A DNA stretch of 64,000 bases from Nostocoides sp. (GCA_016716625.1 JADJVJ010000001.1:310001-374000), one strand, 5' to 3'; positions 17,804 through 29,754 are shown, counted from the stretch's first letter. The notes: generated from the sequence alone by a model not told the origin. Numbers and translations: made by a program.

Positions 17804-17832
17804 TTGTGAGTGAGTGCTCACTCAGTTATAGT
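17804..17832 (+). promoter_or_regulatory. Promoter of the TetR-exporter operon with embedded operator
   Basis: The -35-like TTGTGA (17804-17809) and -10 TATAGT (17827-17832) are 17 bp apart. An inverted repeat, TGAGTGAG at 17807-17814 and CTCACTCA at 17817-17824, separated by TG, fills the spacer. A repressor bound there would block RNA polymerase. The ATG at 17839 is 7 bp after the -10, so the mRNA is probably leaderless. Confidence 0.75.
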
Positions 17833-17838
17833 GGCGAG

Positions 17839-18411
17839 ATGTCTGCCCGTGCCCGTGCGCTCACCCCGCAGGATCGCCGCGACTCTCTGGTCGCGGCGAC
17901 CGTCCCGCTGCTGCGCGAGCATGGCCGGGACGTCACCACCCGGCAGATCGCCTGTGCTGCCGGCGTCGCCGAAGGGACCATCTTTCGCGTCTTCGCCACC
18001 AAGGAGGAACTCGTCGACGCGGCCATCTGCGCCGCCCTCGACCCCGAGGCGTATGTCGTGGCGGTGGCCGCCGTGGACCGCACCGGGTCCCTCGAAGACC
18101 TGCTGCTTCGGCTCACCCGACTCGCCCAAGTCAGGCTCCGGGGCATCTTCGAACTCATGGCGGCCATCGGCATGGTCGGACCGCCCGAACACGCCCGCCC
18201 CCACGGTGAGTGGTATGCCCGGCTCACCCACGTCCAGGAAGAGCTCCTCGCCCCGCACGCTGACGAACTCCGCGTCCCGGTTGCCGAGGTCCTCCACGTG
18301 TTGCGGCTGCTCACCTTCGCCGGGACCCACTCACACATCGCCAAGGGCCGTGAGCTCACGGCCGAACAGATCGTCGACCTCGTTCTCAACGGCACGCGAA
18401 AGGCCCCCTGA
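17839..18411 (+). CDS. TetR-family repressor of the ABC exporter operon
   Basis: This 190-residue protein has a TetR helix-turn-helix ('TTRQIACAAGVAEGTIFRVF' around residues 34-53) followed by a helical ligand-binding domain without known signature. It is the first gene of an operon with two ABC half-transporters; the next ATG overlaps its stop by one base. The perfect 8-bp inverted repeat in its promoter is very likely its own operator, giving autoregulation and control of the exporter. The inducing compound is unknown. Confidence 0.88.
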   Translation: MSARARALTPQDRRDSLVAATVPLLREHGRDVTTRQIACAAGVAEGTIFRVFATKEELVDAAICAALDPEAYVVAVAAVDRTGSLEDLLLRLTRLAQVRLRGIFELMAAIGMVGPPEHARPHGEWYARLTHVQEELLAPHADELRVPVAEVLHVLRLLTFAGTHSHIAKGRELTAEQIVDLVLNGTRKAP

Positions 18412-20144
18412 TGCTCCTCCGCCTCATCCGCGAGCACCTTCGACCGTATGCCGTCCCGGTCGCGGTCATCGTCCTCTTCCAGCTCGTGGCCACCCTGACC
18501 AACCTCTACCTGCCCTCCCTCAACGGGCAGATCATCGACGACGGCGTCGCCAAGGGAGACACGGCATACATCGTGCGCACCGGGGGGATCATGCTCGTGG
18601 TCTCGTTGGTCAACATCCTCGCCACGGTCGTCGTCGCCTACCACGCCGCCTCGACCTCCGCGGGGCTTGCTCGCGACCTGCGCGGTGAGGTCTTCGACCG
18701 GGTGCAGAGCTTCTCCGCCCAGGAACTCTCCCGCTTCGGCGCTCCCACGCTCATCTCGCGCAACACCAACGACATCACCCAGGTGCAGACCGTCGTCAAC
18801 ATGGGCCTGATGTTCATGGTGTCGATCCCCATCATGATGGTCGGCGGCATCATCATGGCCCTCCGCGAGGACGTCGGCCTCTCCTGGCTCGTGGCGGTGG
18901 CCGTGCCACTACTCGGCATCATCGTCGGCCTCATCGTGGTGCGAATGCTGCCGTGGTTCCGCCGCATGCAGGAGTCGGTCGATGCGGTGAACCGCATTCT
19001 GCGAGAGCAGATCACCGGGATCCGCGTGGTCCGGGCCTTCGTCCGAGAGGACTTCGAGGAGCGCCGCTTCGACGAGGCCAACGCCGCCTACACCGGGACC
19101 GCGCTCGCGGTCGGCCGGCTCTTTTCGACGGTCTTCCCGCTCGTCATGTTCGTCTTCAACGCCGCCTCGGTCGCGGTGCTCTGGTTCGGGGCCCGCCGGG
19201 TGGACTCGGGGGAGATGGAGGTCGGGGCGCTCATGGCCTTCATGACCTATCTCGTGCAGATCCTCATGTCCGTCATGTTCGGCGTGATGATGTCGATGAT
19301 GATCCCGCGGGCCAGCGTGTCCGCTGGCCGGATCACCGAGGTCCTCGACACCCCGTCCTCGGTCCTCGACCCGGCCTCTCCGAGCCCGATCCCGCAGGGG
19401 CCGGTCGCGGTGGAGTTCCGTGGAGTGAGCTTCGCCTACCCCGGGGCTGACCATCCGGTGCTCTCGGACATTTCCTTCGTCGCCCGGCCCGGGGAGACCA
19501 CCGCGATCGTCGGGTCGACCGGCTCGGGGAAAACGACCCTGCTCTCGCTGGTTCCCCGGCTCTATGACGTGACCGGCGGGGCGGTGCTGATCGGTGGCCT
19601 CGACATCCGCCAGGCACAGCAGACCGACGTCTGGAACCGGCTGGGCCTCGTTCCGCAGAAGCCGTTCCTCTTCGGCGGCACCGTGGCGAGCAACCTGCGC
19701 TTCGGGGACCCGGAGGCAACCGACGACGAGCTCTGGGAGGCCCTGCGCGTCGCCCAGGCCGAGGACTTCGTCTCCGCGATGGCCGGTGGCCTGGACGCCC
19801 CGATCAGCCAGGGCGGCACCAACGTCTCGGGAGGTCAGCGGCAGCGGCTCGCCATCGCCCGGGCGCTTGTCCGCCGACCGGAGGTCTACCTCTTCGACGA
19901 CTCCTTCTCCGCCCTCGACCTCGCCACCGATGCCCGGCTGCGGTCGGCCCTTCGCCCACACATCGAACAGGCGACCGTCATCGTTGTCGCACAACGAGTC
20001 TCGACGATCATCGAGGCCGACCAGATCATCGTCCTCGACGACGGCGCGGTCGTGGGCGCGGGACGGCATACCGAGTTGTTGGAGTCGTGCCCGACCTATG
20101 TCGAGATCGTCCAATCCCAGGCGGTTCGGGAGGAGGCAGCATGA
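18411..20144 (+). CDS. ABC exporter half-transporter, subunit with degenerate ATP site
   Basis: This 577-residue protein has six membrane segments in an exporter-type domain (about 1-310) and a nucleotide-binding domain. It has the Walker A 'GSTGSGKTT' near residue 368 and the signature 'VSGGQ', but the Walker B ends in 'LFDDS' (Asp instead of catalytic Glu) and the H-loop reads 'VVAQR' (Gln instead of His). These changes mark the non-hydrolysing site of heterodimeric exporters of the TM287/288 type. It overlaps the next gene by 4 bp. The substrate is probably a drug or lipid, by family. Confidence 0.9.
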   Translation: MLLRLIREHLRPYAVPVAVIVLFQLVATLTNLYLPSLNGQIIDDGVAKGDTAYIVRTGGIMLVVSLVNILATVVVAYHAASTSAGLARDLRGEVFDRVQSFSAQELSRFGAPTLISRNTNDITQVQTVVNMGLMFMVSIPIMMVGGIIMALREDVGLSWLVAVAVPLLGIIVGLIVVRMLPWFRRMQESVDAVNRILREQITGIRVVRAFVREDFEERRFDEANAAYTGTALAVGRLFSTVFPLVMFVFNAASVAVLWFGARRVDSGEMEVGALMAFMTYLVQILMSVMFGVMMSMMIPRASVSAGRITEVLDTPSSVLDPASPSPIPQGPVAVEFRGVSFAYPGADHPVLSDISFVARPGETTAIVGSTGSGKTTLLSLVPRLYDVTGGAVLIGGLDIRQAQQTDVWNRLGLVPQKPFLFGGTVASNLRFGDPEATDDELWEALRVAQAEDFVSAMAGGLDAPISQGGTNVSGGQRQRLAIARALVRRPEVYLFDDSFSALDLATDARLRSALRPHIEQATVIVVAQRVSTIIEADQIIVLDDGAVVGAGRHTELLESCPTYVEIVQSQAVREEAA

Positions 20145-22129
20145 GCGAGGTCCTGAAGTCCGAGGAGGAGAAGGCCGCCGAGGCCCGCCGCGGCCCCACC
20201 GGCGCCAACCAGCGACACGGCCCGCCGCACATGCGCATGGGCCAGCCCACGGAGAAGTCCAAGAGCTTCGGCCCGTCGGCCCGCAGGCTGCTCGGCGTCC
20301 TCGGGCCTCAGCGAACCCTGGTGTGGATGGCTCTCGCCTTCGCCCTGGTCTCGGTCGGACTCAACGCCGTCGGCCCCAAGATCCTCGGACGGGCCACCGA
20401 CCTCATCTTCTCGGGGCTCTTCAGCCGGAACATCCCGGCCGGTCTCACCCAGGAGGAGTTCGTCGCCGGGCTGCGAGCGAGCGGCCAGTCCACGGTCGCC
20501 GACATGCTCGCCGCGATGGACGACATCGTCCCCGGGCAGGGCGTCGACTTCGGCGCGGTCGGTCAGGTGCTCCTGATCGCGCTAGCCCTGTATGCCGTGG
20601 CGAGCCTGCTCGGGTGGGCTCAGTCCCGGATCATCGTCGAGGTCGTGAACCGCAGCGTCTACCGTCTGCGGCGCGATGTCGAGGAGAAGCTGAGTCGGCT
20701 GCCGTTGTCCTACTTCGACTCTCAGCCGCGCGGCGAACTGCTCAGCCGGGTCACCAATGACATCGACAACGTCGCCCAAAGCCTTCAGCAGACCCTGAGC
20801 CAACTCGTCACCTCGCTGCTCACCGTGCTCGCCATGCTCGGAATGATGTTTGTCGTCTCGCCCCTGCTCGCGGTCATCGCCCTGGTCACGATCCCACTGT
20901 CCATCGGGATCACCGCGGTCATCGGCAAGCGGTCCCAGCGGCACTTTGTCCAGCAGTGGAAGAGCACCGGGGAGGTCAACGCCATCGTCGAGGAGACCTT
21001 CACCGGTCACGGGTTGGTCAAGGTCTTCGGACGCCAGGACGCGACGAACCGTCAGTTCGCGGTGAAGAACTCCGAACTGCGGGACGCCGGGTTCGGTGCC
21101 CAGTTCGTCAGCGGGCTCATCATGCCGATGATGATGTTCGTCGGGAACCTCAACTATGTCGCCATCGCCGTGGTCGGCGGGCTTCGGGTCGCGAGCGGGT
21201 CGATGAGCCTGGGGGATGTCCAGGCCTTCATCCAGTACTCCCGTCAGTTCACCCAGCCGCTCACCCAGGTGGCCTCGATGGCCAACCTCATGCAGAGCGG
21301 GGTGGCTTCCGCCGAGCGGGTGTTCGAGGTGCTCGACGCACCGGAGGAGAGCACCGACGACATACCCTCCACGCTTCCCGAGAACCCCCACGGGCGCGTT
21401 GCTTTCGAGAACGTCTCGTTCGCCTACTCCCCGGACAAGCCGCTCATCGAGGGCCTCAACCTCACCGTCGAGCCCGGCCAGACCGTCGCCATCGTCGGCC
21501 CCACCGGTGCCGGCAAGACCACCCTGGTGAACCTCGTCATGCGCTTCTATGAGCTCGACGGCGGGCGGATCACCCTCGATGGCGTGGACATCGCAACGAT
21601 CCCGCGGCGGGCCCTGCGCTCTGAGATCGGCATGGTCCTGCAGGACACCTGGCTTTTCGCCGGCACCATTCGGGACAACGTCGCCTACGGCCGCCCCACG
21701 GCCTCCGAGGCGCAGATCCGGGAAGCGGCCCAAGCCACCTACGTGGACCGCTTCGTGCACTCGCTGCCGGACGGCTACGACACCGTCCTGGACTCCGAGG
21801 CGAGCAACCTCAGTGCCGGCGAGAAGCAGCTCATCACGATCGCCCGCGCCTTCCTCGCCGACCCCTCTCTGCTCATCCTCGACGAGGCGACATCTTCGGT
21901 GGACACCCGAACAGAGCTCCTCGTCCAGCACGCGATGCACGCCCTGCGGGCGGATAGGACGAGCTTCGTCATCGCCCACCGGCTCTCCACGATCCGGGAT
22001 GCCGACCTCATCCTCGTCATGGAGGACGGGCGGATCGTCGAGCAGGGTTCGCATGCGGAACTGCTCGCTGCGCAGGGTGCGTTCGCCAGGCTCTATGCGG
22101 CCCAGTTCGCCGGCGCGGTCACCGGCTGA
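20141..22129 (+). CDS. ABC exporter half-transporter, catalytically intact subunit
   Basis: This 662-residue partner has a polar N-terminal extension of about 60 residues, six membrane segments, and a nucleotide-binding domain. It has Walker A 'GPTGAGKTT', Walker B 'LLILDEATSSVD' with the catalytic Glu, and the H-loop 'VIAHRLSTI'. Its signature motif is altered ('LSAGE' instead of LSGGQ). The altered signature would face the degenerate Walker B/H-loop of subunit one, so all defects fall in the same composite site. It starts by a 4-bp ATGA overlap and converges on the next gene. Confidence 0.92.
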   Translation: MSEVLKSEEEKAAEARRGPTGANQRHGPPHMRMGQPTEKSKSFGPSARRLLGVLGPQRTLVWMALAFALVSVGLNAVGPKILGRATDLIFSGLFSRNIPAGLTQEEFVAGLRASGQSTVADMLAAMDDIVPGQGVDFGAVGQVLLIALALYAVASLLGWAQSRIIVEVVNRSVYRLRRDVEEKLSRLPLSYFDSQPRGELLSRVTNDIDNVAQSLQQTLSQLVTSLLTVLAMLGMMFVVSPLLAVIALVTIPLSIGITAVIGKRSQRHFVQQWKSTGEVNAIVEETFTGHGLVKVFGRQDATNRQFAVKNSELRDAGFGAQFVSGLIMPMMMFVGNLNYVAIAVVGGLRVASGSMSLGDVQAFIQYSRQFTQPLTQVASMANLMQSGVASAERVFEVLDAPEESTDDIPSTLPENPHGRVAFENVSFAYSPDKPLIEGLNLTVEPGQTVAIVGPTGAGKTTLVNLVMRFYELDGGRITLDGVDIATIPRRALRSEIGMVLQDTWLFAGTIRDNVAYGRPTASEAQIREAAQATYVDRFVHSLPDGYDTVLDSEASNLSAGEKQLITIARAFLADPSLLILDEATSSVDTRTELLVQHAMHALRADRTSFVIAHRLSTIRDADLILVMEDGRIVEQGSHAELLAAQGAFARLYAAQFAGAVTG

Positions 22130-22150
22130 CCCCGTCTGCGCCTGTCGGGC

Positions 22151-22936
22151 TCAGGCCCAGCGGATGGCGGCGGCGTCGTGCCAGGCCTGCAGCCGACCGG
22201 CCGAGTCGAGCACCTGACCGCCCCGGTTCCACACCGCGAGGTAGAGGTCGACCGGGTCGCCGCTGATGACCGCGTCGACCTCGTAGGCCGCCTCGGGGTC
22301 CTTGAGCCGGAAACTGTGCACCCGCAGCGGTTCCTCGGACGAGTGCAGCAGCCAGGCCCGGTCGGCCGCACTGACTAGGGTGCGTTCCCTGCTCGCGGTG
22401 TGCGGGGAGCTGCGGCCGCGCTGCCAGAACCCGACGAGCAGCTCGTCGACCCCGTCCAGGGCCAGGGCATCGGAAACCGTCACCTCGTCCGCGCTCACCG
22501 GGGCGCCGGTGCGGGCCGCGATGACGTCGATGGCGTGGATCGTGCTCTCGTGACACTGCCGGCGTGCCCAGAAGTCCCGCGGCGGCCCGGCCTCCTTGAG
22601 GAAGACCAGCGCCTCGAGGTCCGTAGGGGCGGCCTCGATGGTCGACACCAAGCGCTCGACTCCGGAGCGCAGCCATCCACTCAATTCCGCGGACCCGGGC
22701 AGGCCGAGCCCTTCGGCCTCCGCCGCGGTCGGGTCGAACGGGGTGCTCGGGTCGGGGGCGAGGACGCTCAGGGCCCAGCGATGGGCGGTGCCGAGATGGG
22801 CGAGAAGCTGACGGACGCTCCAGCCCGGGCAGGTCGGCACCGGAGCCTCCAGCGAGACCTCGGCGAGTTCGCGCTCGATGACCTCGAGCGCGGCGAGCAC
22901 CCCGGTGAGGTGAACGGCGGGAGCGAGCGACGGCAT
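22151..22936 (-). CDS. Maleylpyruvate isomerase-family, mycothiol-dependent enzyme-like protein
   Basis: This 261-residue protein belongs to the actinobacterial TIGR03083-type family. The N-terminal DinB-like helical domain has 'CPGWSVRQLLAHLGTAHRWA' and 'RRQCHESTIHAIDVIAA', whose His and Glu/His residues match the metal ligands of mycothiol-dependent isomerases. A C-terminal domain (about 165-261) ends the protein. Members transfer thiol or isomerise with mycothiol; the actual substrate is unknown. The start ATG at 22936 lies within a GTATGCCG octamer, and a second octamer abuts it directly upstream. Confidence 0.75.
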   Translation of the reverse strand: MPSLAPAVHLTGVLAALEVIERELAEVSLEAPVPTCPGWSVRQLLAHLGTAHRWALSVLAPDPSTPFDPTAAEAEGLGLPGSAELSGWLRSGVERLVSTIEAAPTDLEALVFLKEAGPPRDFWARRQCHESTIHAIDVIAARTGAPVSADEVTVSDALALDGVDELLVGFWQRGRSSPHTASRERTLVSAADRAWLLHSSEEPLRVHSFRLKDPEAAYEVDAVISGDPVDLYLAVWNRGGQVLDSAGRLQAWHDAAAIRWA

Positions 22937-22988
22937 ACGGCATACCCTTCCACGCAGGCGAGCGAACGAGAAGGGGCCGCTCGGGGGA

Positions 22989-23771
22989 TTAGGAGAACTG
23001 CCAGCTGCGCTTCGACAGGCCGTACCAGAACCCGTCGACCGCGCTCCGCCCTCTCGGCGAGCCGGCCACGCTCGCCGCACCAAGGGCGACGAAAAGGGGA
23101 GCCCAGTGCTCCGAACGCGGGTGTGCCTCGCGCGCGGCCGGGGCCCGGTGCTCCCAGTCGAGTATGGCGTCGACGTCGCCGGCGGCGACCCGCTCACCGG
23201 CCCAGTGGTCGAACTCGACCGAGGGGGTCGGTGCGGGGGCGTCCGGGGGCGCGGCCGGGTTGAACCAGCCGAGGTTGTGGGTGGTGAAGCCCGAGCCGAC
23301 GAGCAGCACCCCGTCGTCCCGGAGCGGGGCCAGCCGCTGTCCGAGCGCGAACAGGCGGCTCGGGTCGAGGGTGGGCATGGACAGCTGCAGCACGGGGATG
23401 TCCGCCTCGGGGTACATCTCCACCAGCGGCACGTAGGCGCCGTGGTCCAGTCCGCGGGCGGGGTCCTGGTGAACGCCACCCTCGACCTCACCGATGAGCC
23501 CGGCGACCGTCCCGGCCAACTCAGGCGCGCCCGGGGCGGGGTAGGTCACCTCGTAGTACCGCTGCGGGAACCCCCAGAAGTCGTAGAGGAGCGGGATATT
23601 GCCGGTCGTCGCGGACACCGCCACCGGCGCGTTCTCCCAGTGCGCCGAGACCATGAGCACGGCGCTGGGGCGGTCGAAGCGGCTGGACCACGCACGCAAC
23701 TCGGCCGTCCAGGTCGCGTCGTCGGCGAGTGGCGGTGCGCCGTGGCTGAGATAGAGGACGGGGGTGGTCAT
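22989..23771 (-). CDS. LigB-family extradiol dioxygenase (DODA/YgiD-like)
   Basis: This 260-residue protein matches class III extradiol dioxygenases of the 4,5-DOPA type. Metal-ligand and catalytic histidines are seen in 'LYLSHGAPP', 'SAHWE' and 'LDHGAYVPL', with 'GSGFTTHNLGW' later. The family opens catechol rings or acts on related aromatics with a bound metal, in the cytoplasm. The ATG at 23771 is chosen because GAGGAGA lies just upstream at good spacing. It is divergent from topA over a 136-bp spacer. The natural substrate is not known. Confidence 0.85.
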   Translation of the reverse strand: MTTPVLYLSHGAPPLADDATWTAELRAWSSRFDRPSAVLMVSAHWENAPVAVSATTGNIPLLYDFWGFPQRYYEVTYPAPGAPELAGTVAGLIGEVEGGVHQDPARGLDHGAYVPLVEMYPEADIPVLQLSMPTLDPSRLFALGQRLAPLRDDGVLLVGSGFTTHNLGWFNPAAPPDAPAPTPSVEFDHWAGERVAAGDVDAILDWEHRAPAAREAHPRSEHWAPLFVALGAASVAGSPRGRSAVDGFWYGLSKRSWQFS

Positions 23772-23907
23772 GGAGGTCTCCTCGAAAAGATGACGTTTCA
23801 ATCATCTCACGGGTTCGGTGTACTCGTTGTGTACCGTGTGCTGCGGCCCCCTCGTCGGAGCAGCGACGAATCCGCTGCACGAGGGTGCAGAACTGGAGTC
23901 CCCACGG

Positions 23908-26682
<2,775 letters not shown>

Positions 26683-26805
26683 TCGCAGGGATGAGGGAAG
26701 CGGCAGGCGCGAGGTCGCGAAGGTGCCCTGTCCACTCTGGTCACCCAAAAGTAGGGTAGGGAGCATAGCCCGCGACGGTCGCGGCTCGACACCGAGAGGG
26801 ACACC

Positions 26806-27255
26806 ATGGAGCTCGACCCGGCACAGTTCACGACCTTCACGGCCAGCCAGTTCGCCCAGACGGTGAAGTCGCTCTCGGACAAGGATCTGCGCGAGCTGCT
26901 CGGTGGCGACAAGCGCACCGCGGTCCTCGACGCCGTCTTCGACCGCTTCCCCGAGGCATTCCGGCCGGAGAAGGCCGGGGATGTCTCCAAGCGGATCAAC
27001 TTCCGGATCACCGGCGGCCCGGGGGACACCTCGAGCACCTATGCCCTCGTGGTCGACTCCGGTGCCTGCACCATCGAGCGGGAGCCCGAGACCGACCCAG
27101 ACATTTCCCTCATGCTCGGCCCGGCCGAGTTCATGAAACTCATCGGTGGCGTCGGCAACCCGGTCATGATGTTCATGACCGGAAAGATCAAGGCCCGTGG
27201 GGACATGTCGCTCGCCACCGCCCTCCAGAACTGGTTCGAGACCCCCCGCTCTTGA
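26806..27255 (+). CDS. SCP2-domain lipid-binding protein
   Basis: This 149-residue cytoplasmic protein has a sterol carrier protein 2 fold, with 'FRITGGPGDTSSTYALVVDS', 'DISLMLGPAEFMKLIGG' and 'MFMTGKIKARGDMSLA'. The last motif is typical of SCP2 proteins, which bind acyl-CoA or other hydrophobic ligands. It is followed after 21 bp by an acyl-CoA synthetase gene on the same strand, so a joint role in fatty-acyl handling is plausible. Confidence 0.85.
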   Translation: MELDPAQFTTFTASQFAQTVKSLSDKDLRELLGGDKRTAVLDAVFDRFPEAFRPEKAGDVSKRINFRITGGPGDTSSTYALVVDSGACTIEREPETDPDISLMLGPAEFMKLIGGVGNPVMMFMTGKIKARGDMSLATALQNWFETPRS

Positions 27256-27276
27256 TCCGTAAGGCCCGGTTCGCCC

Positions 27277-28854
27277 ATGACCGTCTCGCCGCTCGTCATC
27301 CTCACCACAATGACCAAGGCCGGGCTCTTCACCCCCGGCCTGCCCCACCGCCAGGTCCGCCAGCTGCTCACCCTGCGGACGTGGCGTCTCGGCCTGGCCG
27401 GAGAGCTCCGCCAGGCCGCAAGCCGCAGCCCGAAGGCCGTCGCGGTCATCGACGAGGCCAACGGCCCGACGACGTACGAAGCACTGCTCGCGCGGTCGGA
27501 GAAGGTGAGCGCACTTCTCCTCGCCCGCGGCTACGGTCCCGGTCAGCGGATCGGCCTGCTCGCGCGCAACCACGTCGGAGCGATCGAGGCGATGGTCGGG
27601 GTGTCGGCCATCGGCGCCGATGTGGTCCTGCTCAACACCGGGGTCTCGGCGGCACAGCTCGCCCAAGTCGCCGAACAGCAAGAACTCGTCTGCCTCATCC
27701 ATGACGAGGAGTTCGTCGGCATCGTGAGCAGCGTCGCGGACAGCGTGGCCCGGATCGGTGAGGCCGACCTCGAGGCAGAGCTGCGCGCCATGCCACAGCC
27801 GGAGCCGCTACGCCCACCGGCGACCAACGGTCGGACGATCATCCTCACCTCGGGGACGACGGGTACCCCCAAGGGAGCGGCCCGTAAGACTCCCGGAGGG
27901 CTCTCCCCCCTGGTCTCGATCATCGAGCGAATCCCCTTGCGCGCCAAGGACACCATCTTGATCAGCGCTCCGCTTTTCCATACTTGGGGGTATGCCGCGC
28001 TGCAACTCTCGTTCGGGGTGCGAGCGACGATGGTGCTCCAGCGGCGGTTCGAGCCGGCCCGCGCCAAACTCGCCCTGGAGACCTACGGGGTCAACGCCAT
28101 GTTCGCGGTCCCGGTCATGCTGCAGCGGATGATGGAGCTGCCGGCCGACCCGGGTGGCCGGGAGCGCCGGCGCCGGCTCCGGGTCGTTGCGACGAGTGGC
28201 TCGGCCTATCCACACGGCTTCACCACCCGGTTCATGGATGAGTACGGCGACGTTCTCTACAACCTCTACGGCTCGACCGAGGCCTCGTGGGTGTGTATCG
28301 CCACCCCCGCGGACATGCGTCGTCACCCGAGTACCGCGGGAACCCCGCCGCTCGGCACAACGGTGCGGATCCTCGACGAGGACGGCCGGGAGGTGCCCCC
28401 CGGCGCGATCGGACGGATCTTCTGCGGAAACACCCTCGTCTTCGACGGGTACACCAGCGGTGGATCGAAGGAGTTCGTCGACGGACTCGTCTCGACCGGG
28501 GACATGGGGCATGTCGAGGACGGTCTCTACTTCGTCGACGGCCGGGACGACGACATGGTCATCAGTGGCGGCGAGAACGTCTACCCGCTCGAGGTGGAGT
28601 CGCTGCTCGCCGAGCATCCCGCTGTGCGCGAGTGTGCGGTCGTGGGGGTGCCCGACGAGGAGTTCGGTCAGCGGCTCGCGGCCTTTCTGGTGTTGCGTCC
28701 GGGTGCGACCCTCACCGGCGAGGAGGTCCGTGACTACGTCCGCACCCACCGGGCCCGTCACTGCATTCCCCGCGAGGTCGTCCTCCTCGACGAGCTCCCC
28801 CGAACCACGACCGGCAAGATCCTCGCGCGCGAACTGCGAGCCCGGTTCAGCTGA
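27277..28854 (+). CDS. AMP-forming acyl-CoA synthetase (fatty-acid CoA ligase-like)
   Basis: This 525-residue ANL-family enzyme activates a carboxylic acid with ATP and then CoA. It has the P-loop 'TSGTTGTPKGA', the adenine-binding 'YNLYGSTEA', 'STGDMGHVEDG', the hinge 'DDDMVISGGENVYPLE' and the C-terminal catalytic Lys in 'RTTTGKIL'. Length and motif order are normal for fatty-acyl-CoA synthetases. It follows the SCP2 gene closely and is followed by a TipA-like regulator with its own promoter. The chain length used is not predictable. Confidence 0.88.
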   Translation: MTVSPLVILTTMTKAGLFTPGLPHRQVRQLLTLRTWRLGLAGELRQAASRSPKAVAVIDEANGPTTYEALLARSEKVSALLLARGYGPGQRIGLLARNHVGAIEAMVGVSAIGADVVLLNTGVSAAQLAQVAEQQELVCLIHDEEFVGIVSSVADSVARIGEADLEAELRAMPQPEPLRPPATNGRTIILTSGTTGTPKGAARKTPGGLSPLVSIIERIPLRAKDTILISAPLFHTWGYAALQLSFGVRATMVLQRRFEPARAKLALETYGVNAMFAVPVMLQRMMELPADPGGRERRRRLRVVATSGSAYPHGFTTRFMDEYGDVLYNLYGSTEASWVCIATPADMRRHPSTAGTPPLGTTVRILDEDGREVPPGAIGRIFCGNTLVFDGYTSGGSKEFVDGLVSTGDMGHVEDGLYFVDGRDDDMVISGGENVYPLEVESLLAEHPAVRECAVVGVPDEEFGQRLAAFLVLRPGATLTGEEVRDYVRTHRARHCIPREVVLLDELPRTTTGKILARELRARFS

Positions 28855-28895
28855 CCTCCGGCGACACGGCATACCCATCGGTGTCGTATTTCGAC

Positions 28896-28926
28896 TTGAC
28901 CCTCACGTGAGGTGAGGCCGGAGACT
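28896..28926 (+). promoter_or_regulatory. MerR-type promoter of the TipA-like gene
   Basis: A -35 TTGACC (28896-28901) and a weak -10 GAGACT (28921-28926) are 19 bp apart, the long spacing typical of MerR-controlled promoters. The perfect palindrome CCTCACGTGAGG (28901-28912) lies between them. The gene starts 8 bp after the -10, so the transcript may be leaderless. Confidence 0.6.
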
Positions 28927-28933
28927 GGTCTGC

Positions 28934-29701
28934 ATGGACGCAGAACTCACCGTCGGCCAGGTCGCTCAGGCGACCGGGGTCACCGTGCGCACCCTGCACC
29001 ACTACGACGAGATCGGGTTGCTTGAGCCAAGCGCGCGCAGCCGGGCCGGTTATCGGCTCTACACCGGGGCCGACCTTGAGCGGCTGGCGGTCGTGGTCGC
29101 CTATCGACGACTCGGTATGCCGTTGCCCGCGATCGCCGGAGCGCTGGCCGACGAGTCCACCCTCATCGATCACCTCCAACGCCAACGCGACTGCGTCGCA
29201 ACCCAACTCGACACCTTGACCGATCTCGCACATGCGATCGACACCACCTTGGAGAGACTCATGACCGGCACGCCCGCCACCCCCGACGACCTCGCCGAGA
29301 TCTTCGGCGAAGGGTACAGCGAAGAACATCAGGCCGAGGCCCGGGAGCGTTGGGGCGAGAGCGCGGCGTATGCCCAGTCGGCCGCACGGACCTCGAGGTA
29401 CACCAAGACCGACTGGGAGAAGATCAAGACCGAAGGGGATGCCGCGACCCAAGCCTTCGTGCGAGCCATGGATTCCGGGCTACCCCCATCGTCGGCGGAG
29501 GCGATGGCTGCCGCCGAGGCGCATCGGCGGCATATCGAGACGTGGTTCTACGACCTCGACCATGACGTCCATCGAGGGCTCGCCGACATGTATGTCGCGG
29601 ATCCTCGCTTCACCACAACCTATGAGGACATCGCGCCGGGGTTGGCGGCATACCTGCGCGAGGCCATCCACGCCAACGCGGACCGCCAGCCCGCCCGTTA
29701 G
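28934..29701 (+). CDS. TipA-like MerR-family transcriptional activator
   Basis: This 255-residue protein has an N-terminal MerR winged helix ('VGQVAQATGVTVRTLHHYDE' and 'YRLYTGADLERLAVV'), a coiled dimerisation helix (about 80-118) and a C-terminal TipAS domain (about 130-245, 'WGESAAYAQSAARTSRYTKT'). TipAS domains bind thiopeptide or other cyclic drugs and, in TipA, activate the protein's own gene. The palindrome between widely spaced promoter elements upstream fits autoregulation. No drug-efflux gene is adjacent on this strand. Confidence 0.88.
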   Translation: MDAELTVGQVAQATGVTVRTLHHYDEIGLLEPSARSRAGYRLYTGADLERLAVVVAYRRLGMPLPAIAGALADESTLIDHLQRQRDCVATQLDTLTDLAHAIDTTLERLMTGTPATPDDLAEIFGEGYSEEHQAEARERWGESAAYAQSAARTSRYTKTDWEKIKTEGDAATQAFVRAMDSGLPPSSAEAMAAAEAHRRHIETWFYDLDHDVHRGLADMYVADPRFTTTYEDIAPGLAAYLREAIHANADRQPAR

Positions 29702-29732
29702 CCCGTCATGCGACCCCGCGATCCCGCGGTCG

Positions 29733-29754
29733 ACCTAGCCTCTGCTAGCAGACC
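29733..29754. repeat. Degenerate first copy of a CTCTGCTAGCAGA palindrome
   Basis: The sequence here shares the 14-base core CCTCTGCTAGCAGA with the perfect palindrome 60 bp further on, but its outer arms do not pair. Two spaced copies suggest a pair of protein-binding sites rather than a terminator. Confidence 0.5.

Noticed and set aside
23840..23890. Attenuator upstream of topA (CCCTCGT..ACGAGGG and CGTCG..CGACG pairs)
   Set aside because: The two stems share bases and are short for such GC-rich DNA; no leader peptide was seen.
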